From assembly GCA_038225475.1 (NCBI GenBank), contig JBBRRA010000011.1:5936-69935 (forward strand): DNA of 64,000 bases, in the 5' to 3' direction. This DNA comes from Polymorphobacter_B sp038225475. Lineage in GTDB: Bacteria; Pseudomonadota; Alphaproteobacteria; Sphingomonadales; Sphingomonadaceae. This document shows, piece after piece, positions 50,926-59,036 of this stretch (positions are counted from its first letter, which is position 1; every line of letters starts with the position of its first letter). A program made the position numbers and the translations under genes. The notes under the pieces are model-generated. The model saw only the letters and a program-made list of their open reading frames with translations. It had not been told where the DNA came from and made no database searches.

Positions 50926-52266
50926 ATGATGCACCTCGCCATCCTTCGATCAAATATTGCTGCGCTGGCGGCGCTCAGCGCACTCGGCCTCGGCACGGCA
51001 CCCGCTGCGGCTGTGCCAAGTTTCGCGGTCCAGACCGGGCAGCCGTGCCAGGCGTGCCACGTCGGTGGGTTCGGCCCGCAACTGACCCAGTACGGGCGCG
51101 AGTTCAAGATAGGCGGTTATGCAGCGCGCGCGGTAGCGTGGAATATTCCGCTGGCGGCGCAGGTAATCGGATCGTTCACCGCGACGAAGAAAGCGCAGGC
51201 GGCACCGCCGGCAGCCGGCTTTCACGCCAACAACAACCTCGCGCTCGACCAGGTCGGCATCTTTCTTGGCGGCGGCATTGGCGAACACTTCGGCGGATTG
51301 GCACAGGCAACCTATAGCGGCACCGACCACCATTGGGCGTGGGACAATGTCGACCTTCGCGCTTTCACCCATGCCACCATTGCCGGAACACCGGTGATCG
51401 TCGGCAGCAGTTTAAATAATAACCCCGGCATCGACGACCCGTGGAACACCCTGCCAGGATGGGGCTTCCCCTATACCGGCTCCGCCCTGCTGCCATCACC
51501 GGCAACTGCACCGTTGTTCGCCGGCGGGCTGGGCCAAGGGGTCATCGGCCTGACCGCTTATGCGTGGATCGATGGCAAGGTCTATGTCGAGGGCGGTGGC
51601 TACAAGACGCCAAGCGTCGGCACGTTGCGCTGGCTCGGGTCCGACCCATACTCGCCGGGCGACATCGACGGCGTCGCTCCGTATGGCCGCATCGCCTATC
51701 AGCGCCAGCTCGGCGGCGGCGACATCGAGGTCGGGGCGTTCGCCCTGCGCGCCAGCCTGTTCCCCGGCCGCGACCGCACGACGGGGACCACCGACCGCTA
51801 TACTGACACCGGCGTCGATGCGTCGTTTCAGTTGCCGCGGGCCAACGGCGACATCGTCTCGGTCAACGCGCGTTATACCCATGAGGATCAGCGACTCGGC
51901 GCATCGCAGGCGCTGGGTACGGTTGGCAGCACCGGCGGCAACCTCGACGATTTCCGTATCGACGGGTCCTATTACTACCGCAACAAGGTCGGCGGCACCG
52001 TCCAGTTCTTCCAGACGACCGGATCGAGCGATTTCGTCCATTTCGGCGGGCGCACCGGGCGACCCGACAGCGACGGCTTCGTTTTTCAGATCGACGGCAC
52101 GCCGTTCGGCAACGGCTCACCAGTGGGATCGTGGTTCAACGTCCGGCTTGGGGTGCAGTACACCGTCTATACCCGCTTCGACGGCGCGCGGATCGATTAC
52201 GACGGCAGCGGCGCCAATGCTGCAGACAATAACAGCCTGAGGATCTTCGCATGGTTGGCCTTATGA
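50926..52266 (+). CDS. Secreted protein with c-type heme motif and barrel-like repeats
   Basis: The 446-residue product has a signal peptide (residues 1-29, ending TAPAAA) followed closely by a heme c motif CQACH (C41, C44, H45) and QLTQYGREFKIGGY. The remaining 370 residues are rich in Gly, aromatic and alternating residues (for example SGDPYSPGDIDG-like turns), end in LRIFAWLAL, and look like an outer-membrane barrel or beta sandwich. No second heme motif is present. Similar single-heme barrel proteins occur near low-oxygen genes, but I cannot assign a function. ATG 50926 has GAGGA 5 bases upstream. It overlaps the next cytochrome gene by 4 bases. Confidence 0.85.
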   Translation: MMHLAILRSNIAALAALSALGLGTAPAAAVPSFAVQTGQPCQACHVGGFGPQLTQYGREFKIGGYAARAVAWNIPLAAQVIGSFTATKKAQAAPPAAGFHANNNLALDQVGIFLGGGIGEHFGGLAQATYSGTDHHWAWDNVDLRAFTHATIAGTPVIVGSSLNNNPGIDDPWNTLPGWGFPYTGSALLPSPATAPLFAGGLGQGVIGLTAYAWIDGKVYVEGGGYKTPSVGTLRWLGSDPYSPGDIDGVAPYGRIAYQRQLGGGDIEVGAFALRASLFPGRDRTTGTTDRYTDTGVDASFQLPRANGDIVSVNARYTHEDQRLGASQALGTVGSTGGNLDDFRIDGSYYYRNKVGGTVQFFQTTGSSDFVHFGGRTGRPDSDGFVFQIDGTPFGNGSPVGSWFNVRLGVQYTVYTRFDGARIDYDGSGANAADNNSLRIFAWLAL

Positions 52267-52622
52267 TCACGCGCGCGCTTGTCACTGCGGTCGCCCTTGT
52301 GGCGGCGGCTCCGGCGCTGGCCGACGCGGCAGCGGGGCAGAAGGCCTTTGCCGTCTGTTCGACCTGCCACGCGGTGACCGCCGGCAGGAACGGCATCGGG
52401 CCGAGCCTGTACGGCATCGTCGGCCGTCCGGCGGCGGCGCTGGCGGGCTATAAGTACAGCGCGGCAATGACCAAGTCGGGCCTCATATGGACCCCGGATA
52501 CGCTGCACACCTACCTCGCTGCGCCGGGCAAGACCGTGCCCGGGACCAAGATGACGTTCGGCGGCATCAAGGATGCGGCGAAGCTCACCGATGTTGTGGC
52601 GTATCTCGAGACGCTGAAGTGA
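52263..52622 (+). CDS. Small class I cytochrome c
   Basis: The 119-residue product has a signal peptide (MITRALVTAVALVAAAPALA) and a class I cytochrome c fold with CSTCH (C32, C35, H36), GIGPSLYGIVGR, YSAAMTKSGLIW and the axial Met in GTKMTFGG. This is the membrane-anchor-free c552/cytochrome c2-like type. The ATG overlaps the preceding heme protein stop by 4 bases, so the two are coupled and may exchange electrons. It is a plausible donor to the cbb3 oxidase encoded downstream. Confidence 0.95.
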   Translation: MITRALVTAVALVAAAPALADAAAGQKAFAVCSTCHAVTAGRNGIGPSLYGIVGRPAAALAGYKYSAAMTKSGLIWTPDTLHTYLAAPGKTVPGTKMTFGGIKDAAKLTDVVAYLETLK

Positions 52623-52635
52623 GGGGGGTCTCCGC

Positions 52636-53463
52636 ATGACCTATGCAACAGCAATGGTCGCTATCGAACTTGGGCGCTCGAACGCGCGGTTGCTGGCGTT
52701 CGCTGCCGATTTCGCCGCCCGGACGGGTAGTGGTCTCCTCGGTATCGCCGCCTGCCAGCCGATGGTTGGAATGTACGATCCGTCGATGGTGCTCGGCAAC
52801 TATATGCAAGCCGACCGCGACGAACTTGAAGCGGAGATGCGAGCCGCTGAAGTTGAATTCCGCGCCGCGCTGGACGGGCGTGGGATCGCGCTCGAATGGC
52901 ACGCAATGCTGACGATGACCTCGCTGTGCGAATACACGGTCGCCCGCGCGCGTGCCGCCGACATCATTCTGTGCGCAACGGGCGACGACGCAATGACAAT
53001 CGCATCGCGGCGCGCCGGGATCAGCGACATGGTCATGCACGCGGGACGGCCGGTTATGCTCGTCCCCGCGCCCGTCGAGCGCCTCACGCTCGATCACGCG
53101 GTGGTCGCGTGGAAGGACACGCGCGAGGCGCGACGCGCGGTCGTCGACGCGCTGCCGCTATTGAAAATGGCCGGCAAGGTCACGGTCGTCGAAATAGCCG
53201 ACGCCGCTGAACGGAGCGATGCGACGCTCCGGCTGGGTGAAATCGTCCGCTGGTTGAAGCAGCACCGGATCGCTGCAGTCGCCGCGCCGGTTCTTGCCGT
53301 TGGCGACAACGCCGGCCAACTGGCTCGTTTCATCGCTGATACCGACGCCGACCTTACCGTTGCCGGGGCCTTCGGCCATAGCCGGATGCGCGAGTGGATC
53401 TTGGGCGGCGTCACGCGCGATTTCCTCCTGTCACCGGCGCGGTGCACGCTGTTGTCGCACTGA
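52636..53463 (+). CDS. Tandem universal stress protein (UspA family)
   Basis: The 275-residue product has two UspA-like alpha/beta units. The first half contains an ADIILCATGDD strand and RPVMLVP; the second half has HAVVAWKDTREARRAVVDALPLL and ends with the nucleotide-binding GAFGHSRMREWILGG followed by DFLL, the G-2x-G-9x-G(S/T) type signature. Double-domain Usp proteins often accompany FNR-controlled genes. A Shine-Dalgarno run of Gs precedes the ATG. It lies between the cytochromes and the ccoN FNR box. Confidence 0.92.
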   Translation: MTYATAMVAIELGRSNARLLAFAADFAARTGSGLLGIAACQPMVGMYDPSMVLGNYMQADRDELEAEMRAAEVEFRAALDGRGIALEWHAMLTMTSLCEYTVARARAADIILCATGDDAMTIASRRAGISDMVMHAGRPVMLVPAPVERLTLDHAVVAWKDTREARRAVVDALPLLKMAGKVTVVEIADAAERSDATLRLGEIVRWLKQHRIAAVAAPVLAVGDNAGQLARFIADTDADLTVAGAFGHSRMREWILGGVTRDFLLSPARCTLLSH

Positions 53464-53556
53464 TCGCCGCAGGGCGATCGGCATCGACCGTTTCACGCGG
53501 CCGGCAAATGCCGCAATGGGCCGGGCCGAAAAACTTGCAATTATACAGGTCGGCTA

Positions 53557-53570
53557 TTGATCCAGATCAA
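53557..53570. promoter_or_regulatory. FNR box upstream of ccoN
   Basis: TTGAT-CCAG-ATCAA is a perfect FNR consensus palindrome, centred about 61 bases before the ccoN ATG. This is the usual place for oxygen-dependent activation of the cbb3 oxidase operon in Alphaproteobacteria, and the regulator gene lies 4 kb upstream. Confidence 0.9.
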
Positions 53571-53624
53571 TGCCCGATCGGCCCCGATTGGTGATGCAAG
53601 CTTCGACGAATGATCGGGAAGAAC

Positions 53625-55274
53625 ATGGACGCGACACTGATCAAGACCGGCGGCTGGTTTCTCCTCGTACTGCTCGCGGTTGCGGCGGCCAACGGTGCCG
53701 CTGACGGCGGCTTTGCAATCCACATGTATATCGTTGCCGCCGTCGGTGCGTTTCTTGCGGTGGCGACGTTGGTGCGGGGCGATCATGCCCGGATCCCCGC
53801 CGTCGCGGCAGACGAGTCTGGCAGCTACTATGACGAGGTCATCCGCTGGGGCGTTATCGCGACGGTCTTCTGGGGTGTCGTCGGGATGCTCGTCGGTCTG
53901 GTCATCGCCTCCGAACTCGCGTGGCCGGCTGTCAACCTGCACTCGGAATTCACGACTTTCGGCCGGTTGCGCCCGCTGCACACATCGGCGGTGATCTTCG
54001 CCTTCGGCGGTAACGCGCTAATCGCGACCAGCTTCTACATCGTCCAGCGCACCTGCCGCGCGCGGCTCGCCTTTCCGGCACTCGCCCGCTTCGTGTTCTG
54101 GGGCTACCAGCTGTTCATCGTTCTCGCCGCCACCGGCTATGTCATGGGCATCACCGAGGGCCGCGAATATGCCGAGCCCGAGTGGTACGTCGACATTTGG
54201 CTAACGGTCGTCTGGGTCAGCTATCTCGTCGTTTACGTCGCGACGATCATGCGGCGCAGCGAGCCGCACATCTACGTCGCCAACTGGTTCTACCTCGCCT
54301 TCATCATCACGATCGCGATGCTCCACCTCGTCAACAACATCTCGATGCCGGTGTCGCTGCTGGGGTCAAAGTCGTATTCGGCGTTCTCGGGTGTCCAGGA
54401 TGCGCTTGTCCAATGGTGGTACGGCCACAACGCAGTCGGATTTTTCCTGACCGCCGGCTTCCTCGGCATGATGTATTATTTCGTGCCGAAACAGGCCGAG
54501 CGCCCGGTCTATAGCTACCGGCTGTCCATCCTGCACTTCTGGTCGCTGATCTTCCTGTATATCTGGGCCGGGCCGCACCACTTGCATTACACAGCGCTGC
54601 CCGACTGGGCGCAGACGCTCGGCATGGTGTTTTCGGTGATGCTGTGGATGCCGTCATGGGGCGGCATGATCAACGGCCTGATGACGCTCAACGGCGCGTG
54701 GGACAAAATCCGCACCGATCCCATCATCCGCCTGATGGTCGCAGCGCTCGCCTTCTACGGCATGTCGACCTTCGAAGGGCCGATGATGTCGATCAAGTCG
54801 GTCAATTCGCTCAGCCATTATACCAATTGGACAATCGGCCATGTCCATTCGGGCGCGCTCGGCTGGAACGGTATGATCACCTTTTCGGCGCTTTACTTCA
54901 TGACGCCGCGGCTGTGGGCACGGAGCCGCCTGTATTCGGTGCGCGCAGTCAATTGGCACTTCTGGCTCGCGACGCTCGGCATTGTCCTTTACACCGCATC
55001 GATGTGGGTGGCGGGGATCACCCAGGGCCTGATGTGGCGCGAGTACGGGCAAGACGGCTACCTCGTCTATGCCTTCGTCGAAGTCGTCGCGGCGATGCAC
55101 CCCTATTACATCATGCGCGCGGCGGGCGGCCTGCTGTACCTTTCGGGCACGCTGGTGATGGCGTGGAATATCGGCATGACGATCGCCGGCCGCCTGCGCG
55201 ACGAAGCGCCGATGGGCGGACCCGCGTTTGCCCCGGCGCGCGACCATCCGCTCCTCCCCATTCCCGCTGAATAA
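53625..55274 (+). CDS. ccoN: cbb3-type cytochrome c oxidase subunit I
   Basis: CcoN is the catalytic heme-copper subunit of the high-affinity oxidase. The 549-residue product has about 12 helices; the heme and copper ligands are in RPLHTSAVIFAFGG, WYGHNAVGFFLTAG, WAGPHHLHY and the closing IGHVHSGALGWNG. The start ATG 53625 has GGGAAGAA upstream and is chosen over 53610. The operon order is ccoN-O-Q-P-G-H-I-S with overlaps, a full set. An FNR box controls the operon. Confidence 0.97.
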   Translation: MDATLIKTGGWFLLVLLAVAAANGAADGGFAIHMYIVAAVGAFLAVATLVRGDHARIPAVAADESGSYYDEVIRWGVIATVFWGVVGMLVGLVIASELAWPAVNLHSEFTTFGRLRPLHTSAVIFAFGGNALIATSFYIVQRTCRARLAFPALARFVFWGYQLFIVLAATGYVMGITEGREYAEPEWYVDIWLTVVWVSYLVVYVATIMRRSEPHIYVANWFYLAFIITIAMLHLVNNISMPVSLLGSKSYSAFSGVQDALVQWWYGHNAVGFFLTAGFLGMMYYFVPKQAERPVYSYRLSILHFWSLIFLYIWAGPHHLHYTALPDWAQTLGMVFSVMLWMPSWGGMINGLMTLNGAWDKIRTDPIIRLMVAALAFYGMSTFEGPMMSIKSVNSLSHYTNWTIGHVHSGALGWNGMITFSALYFMTPRLWARSRLYSVRAVNWHFWLATLGIVLYTASMWVAGITQGLMWREYGQDGYLVYAFVEVVAAMHPYYIMRAAGGLLYLSGTLVMAWNIGMTIAGRLRDEAPMGGPAFAPARDHPLLPIPAE

Positions 55275-55286
55275 GGCCGCGCCCCG

Positions 55287-56021
55287 ATGGTTTCCGCCTA
55301 CGTCCGCCACAAGGTCATCGAGCGCAACGTCACGCTGCTTGCGGTCCTCGCCTTTGTCGCGGTTGCGATCGGCGGGGTCGTCGAGATCGCGCCGCTGTTC
55401 TGGATCGACACCACCGTCGTCAAGGTCGAGGGCGTCCGCCCCTATACGCCGCTCGAACTCGCCGGGCGCGACATCTATATTCGCGAGGGCTGCTACGGCT
55501 GCCACAGCCAGATGATCCGCCCGTTCCGCGACGAGACCGAGCGCTATGGCCACTACAGCCTCGCCGCCGAAAGCATGTACGACCACCCGTTCCAATGGGG
55601 GTCGGAGCGGACCGGGCCCGACCTTGCCCGCGTCGGCGGGCGGTATTCGGACGAATGGCACGTCCAGCATCTGACCGATCCGCGCGCGGTCGTGCCGCAA
55701 TCGATCATGCCGCCGTACGCCTTCCTCGCCGACCGCGACCTCGAACCCGACAAAATCGCCGGACACCTTGTTGCGCTCCGTCGGGTCGGCGTTCCCTATA
55801 CCGATGCCGATATCAAGGCGGCGGCGGTCGACCTCGCGGCGCAGGCCAACCCCGACGCCTCCGCAGGGGACCTGCTCAAGCGCTATCCCAAGGCGCAGAT
55901 CCGCGATTTCGACGGCGACGCCAAGCGCCTGACCGAAATGGACGCACTCGTCGCCTATCTTCAGTCGCTCGGCACCTCGGTGGACTTCGCCGCCGCCGCC
56001 GCCAAGGAGCAGCCGCAATGA
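55287..56021 (+). CDS. ccoO: cbb3-type cytochrome c oxidase subunit II
   Basis: CcoO is a membrane-anchored monoheme cytochrome c. The 244-residue product has an N-terminal transmembrane helix (about 15-40), the heme motif GCYGCHSQM, and the ccoO-specific RDETERYGHYSLAAES and GPDLARVGGRYSDEWH. It begins 12 bases after ccoN. The stop overlaps ccoQ by 4 bases. Confidence 0.97.
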   Translation: MVSAYVRHKVIERNVTLLAVLAFVAVAIGGVVEIAPLFWIDTTVVKVEGVRPYTPLELAGRDIYIREGCYGCHSQMIRPFRDETERYGHYSLAAESMYDHPFQWGSERTGPDLARVGGRYSDEWHVQHLTDPRAVVPQSIMPPYAFLADRDLEPDKIAGHLVALRRVGVPYTDADIKAAAVDLAAQANPDASAGDLLKRYPKAQIRDFDGDAKRLTEMDALVAYLQSLGTSVDFAAAAAKEQPQ

Positions 56022-56182
56022 GTTACGACGCACTGCGCCACGCCGCCGACAGCTGGGGGCTGGTCTTCATGGGGATCGTGTTCGTCGTCGTCTTCGGCTG
56101 GACGTTCCGCCGCGATGCCCGCACCGCACACCAGCGCGCGGCGATCATGATTTTCGACAATGAGGACGGTCGTGATGGGTGA
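56018..56182 (+). CDS. ccoQ: cbb3-type cytochrome c oxidase subunit CcoQ
   Basis: This 54-residue protein has a single transmembrane helix (GLVFMGIVFVVVFGWTF) followed by a short charged tail, the usual CcoQ layout. CcoQ stabilises the cbb3 complex. The ATG overlaps the ccoO stop (ATGA), and the stop overlaps the ccoP start by 8 bases. Confidence 0.92.
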   Translation: MSYDALRHAADSWGLVFMGIVFVVVFGWTFRRDARTAHQRAAIMIFDNEDGRDG

Positions 56183-57119
56183 ACTTCAGCCCGGAGCCGG
56201 CACCCGTACCGTCGATAGCCGCGTCGACGCCGCCACCGGTACGCCGACCGTCGGCCATCAATGGGATGGGATCGAGGAGCTCGATACGCCGATGCCGCGG
56301 TGGTGGCTGCTGACCTTCTTCGCCTGCATCGTTTTTGCGGTCGGTTATGCGATCGCCTATCCCGCGATCCCGCTCCGCCACAGCGCGACGCCGGGCCTGC
56401 TCGGTTGGTCGAGCCACGGCGAGTTGAACACCGCGCTCGCGGCGGAGGCGGCGCGGCAGGCCCCGACGCGGCTCGCGCTTGCCAGCCTGCCGATCGAGCA
56501 ATTGCCGGGCAATCCGGTCCTGCTCAACGCCGCCGAACGCGGTGGCGCGTCGGCGTTCAAGATCCACTGCGTCCAGTGCCACGGCGCCGGGGCGGCGGGG
56601 TCGAAGGGCTATCCCAACCTCAACGACGACGATTGGCTGTGGGGCGGCGATATCGCGACGATCGCGACGACGCTCACCCACGGCATCCGCTATCCCGGTG
56701 ACGACGAAACGCGCGTGTCGCAAATGCCCGCCTTCGGCCGTGACGGTATCCTCAAGCCCGCCGAGATCGCCGACCTGGTCGCGCACGTCCGGGTGATCTC
56801 GCATCAGGATCTGCCCGACGCCGCATCGATACGCGGCGCGGTACTGTTCGCGGCGAACTGCGCAGTCTGCCACGGCGACAAGGGCACCGGCGGGCGGACC
56901 GTTGGCGCGCCGAACTTGACCGACGCGATCTGGCTGTACGGCGGCGACCGCGCCACGCTGACGGCGACCATCACCAACGCGCGCGGCGGGGTCATGCCGG
57001 CGTGGGGCCAGCGGCTCGATCCGGTGACGATCAAGATGCTCGCGGCGTATGTCCATTCGCTCGGCGGCGGCGAGGCGAACCCGGTGGTCGCCGACGCCAC
57101 CGCCGCGCCGGCCGGATAA
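56175..57119 (+). CDS. ccoP: cbb3-type cytochrome c oxidase diheme subunit III
   Basis: CcoP receives electrons from cytochrome c. The 314-residue product has the CcoP N terminus with HQWDGIEELDTPMPRWW and one transmembrane helix, then two heme c motifs, CVQCH and CAVCH, each followed by typical axial Met regions (SQMPAFG and GVMPAWG). ATG 56175 has GAGGA upstream and overlaps ccoQ. The short gap of 4 bases to ccoG keeps the operon continuous. Confidence 0.97.
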   Translation: MGELQPGAGTRTVDSRVDAATGTPTVGHQWDGIEELDTPMPRWWLLTFFACIVFAVGYAIAYPAIPLRHSATPGLLGWSSHGELNTALAAEAARQAPTRLALASLPIEQLPGNPVLLNAAERGGASAFKIHCVQCHGAGAAGSKGYPNLNDDDWLWGGDIATIATTLTHGIRYPGDDETRVSQMPAFGRDGILKPAEIADLVAHVRVISHQDLPDAASIRGAVLFAANCAVCHGDKGTGGRTVGAPNLTDAIWLYGGDRATLTATITNARGGVMPAWGQRLDPVTIKMLAAYVHSLGGGEANPVVADATAAPAG

Positions 57120-57123
57120 GCGG

Positions 57124-58590
57124 ATGGCAACAGTCGAGCCCACGCTCGAGCCGGACTTCTTCGTCTCGCGGCAAAGCGTCTTCCCCAAAGCGGTCGACGG
57201 CCCGTTCCGGCGCTTCAAGTGGCTGGTGATGGTCGTCGCACTGGCGGTTTATTATATCACGCCGTGGCTGCGCTGGGACCGGGGGCCGTTCTCGCCGCAT
57301 CAGGCGGTGCTCGTCGACCTTGCGCATCGGCGCTTCTACATGTTCCAGATCGAGATCTGGCCGCACGAATTTTATTACGTTGCCGGTCTGCTGATTATGG
57401 CGGGCATCGGCCTGTTCCTCGTCACGTCGGCGGTCGGACGCGCATGGTGCGGCTACGCCTGCCCGCAGACGGTGTGGACCGACCTGTTCGTCCACGTCGA
57501 GCGCTTCATCGACGGCGACCGCAACGCCCAGATCAAGCTCGAGGCCGCGCCGTGGAGCGTCGGCAAAATCGGCCGCCGCGTCACCAAGCACGCGATCTGG
57601 CTGGCAATCGCGGTGCTGACCGGCGGCGCGTGGATCTTCTATTTCGCCGATGCCCCGACTCTGGCGCGCGACCTTGCCGCCGGGACCGCGCCCGACGCCG
57701 CATTCGCGACGATCGGCGTGTTGACCTTCACGACTTACGTCCTCGGCGGGCTGATGCGTGAACAGGTGTGCATCTACATGTGCCCATGGCCGCGCATCCA
57801 GAGCGCGATGCTCGACGAACAGTCGCTGATGGTGACGTACAAGGCGTGGCGCGGCGAACCGCGGTCGCACGGCGTCAAGCGACAGGCAGTCGAAATTGCC
57901 GATATGACGCTGCCCGCGACCGGCGACTGCATCGATTGCAACGCCTGCGTCGCGGTGTGCCCGACCGGCATCGACATCCGCGAAGGACCGCAGATCGGCT
58001 GCATCACCTGCGGCCTGTGCATCGACGCGTGCGACAAGGTGATGGCGCGCGTCGGACATCCGGCGAAGCTGATCGGTTATACCTCGGTCGCTGACACCGC
58101 GATCGCGGTCGGCGGCGGCACGCCGTTGTCGCCGCTGCGGCGGCTGCTGCGCCCGCGCACGCTGCTCTATCTGCTGGTGTGGTCGGGTATCGGCGTAGGC
58201 ATGCTGTTCTCGCTCGGAACGCGGAGCCGTCTCGACCTCAGCGTTATCCCCGACCGTAACCCGCAATGGGTCCGCCTTGCTGACGGCAGCATCCGCGACG
58301 CCTACACCGTCAAGCTGCGCAACATGGAGGACCGCCCGCGCGACGTCGAAGTCCGGGTCTCCGGGCTTCCTGGCGAACGCCTGTGGAGCGAAGCCGGTAG
58401 CCGCACCACTGCCAGCGACCGCGTCCAGCTCCATCTCGACGCCGATCAGGTCGTCGAGACGCGCCTGTACGTCGCCGCACCGCGCGCCGATACGGCGCAC
58501 GTTCCGCTCACCTTCGACGTCCACGCGCTCGACCGCGAAGGCGGCTCCGACCACACGGCCACGAGCTTCGACCGCCCGGGAGATGAGTGA
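57124..58590 (+). CDS. ccoG: CcoG, cupric reductase for cbb3 oxidase assembly
   Basis: CcoG (RdxA/FixG) reduces Cu(II) during delivery of copper to CcoN. The 488-residue product has several transmembrane helices and two 4Fe-4S clusters: CIDCNACVAVCPTGID and CITCGLCIDACD. It also has CGYACPQTVWTDLF in a loop between helices. The C-terminal third is a beta domain (RNMEDRPRDVEVRVSGL). ATG 57124 lies 4 bases after ccoP. The stop overlaps the ccoH start. Confidence 0.95.
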   Translation: MATVEPTLEPDFFVSRQSVFPKAVDGPFRRFKWLVMVVALAVYYITPWLRWDRGPFSPHQAVLVDLAHRRFYMFQIEIWPHEFYYVAGLLIMAGIGLFLVTSAVGRAWCGYACPQTVWTDLFVHVERFIDGDRNAQIKLEAAPWSVGKIGRRVTKHAIWLAIAVLTGGAWIFYFADAPTLARDLAAGTAPDAAFATIGVLTFTTYVLGGLMREQVCIYMCPWPRIQSAMLDEQSLMVTYKAWRGEPRSHGVKRQAVEIADMTLPATGDCIDCNACVAVCPTGIDIREGPQIGCITCGLCIDACDKVMARVGHPAKLIGYTSVADTAIAVGGGTPLSPLRRLLRPRTLLYLLVWSGIGVGMLFSLGTRSRLDLSVIPDRNPQWVRLADGSIRDAYTVKLRNMEDRPRDVEVRVSGLPGERLWSEAGSRTTASDRVQLHLDADQVVETRLYVAAPRADTAHVPLTFDVHALDREGGSDHTATSFDRPGDE

Positions 58591-59036
58591 TGCAGCGCCT
58601 GTTCACCGGCTGGCACATGACCGCAATCATCGTCGCGTTCTTCGGCATCGTCATCGCGGTCAACGTCGCAATGGCAACCTTTGCCATCCGGACCTTCAGC
58701 GGCACCGTCGTCGACAACAGTTATGTCGCCAGCCAGCAGTTCAATAGCTGGCTCGCCGCGAGCCGGGCGCAGCGCGCGCTCGGCTGGTCGGTCAAAATCG
58801 GCCTCGACCCCGCCCGCCACGTCCGGATCGCGGCGAATGTCCCAGCCGACGCGCTGCTGACGGCGATCGCGGTCCACCCGCTCGGCCGCGTCGCCAATCA
58901 GAGCCTTGGCTTCGACGCGACCGGCGAGGGAGGCTTCGTGTCGCGGACCATCCTGCCCGCCGGGCGCTTCATGGTGCACCTCAAGGTCCACGCTGCCGGA
59001 CACGAGGCCGACTTTGCCACCGCAGTCGATCCATGA
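58590..59036 (+). CDS. ccoH: FixH/CcoH family cbb3 assembly protein
   Basis: The 148-residue product has one N-terminal transmembrane helix (MTAIIVAFFGIVIAVNVAM) and a periplasmic beta domain with SQQFNSWLAAS and GWSVKI. FixH/CcoH helps assemble cbb3 oxidase and interacts with CcoI. The ATG at 58590 (GTG 58587 is also possible) overlaps the ccoG stop as TGATG; the stop overlaps ccoI by 4 bases. Confidence 0.9.
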   Translation: MQRLFTGWHMTAIIVAFFGIVIAVNVAMATFAIRTFSGTVVDNSYVASQQFNSWLAASRAQRALGWSVKIGLDPARHVRIAANVPADALLTAIAVHPLGRVANQSLGFDATGEGGFVSRTILPAGRFMVHLKVHAAGHEADFATAVDP

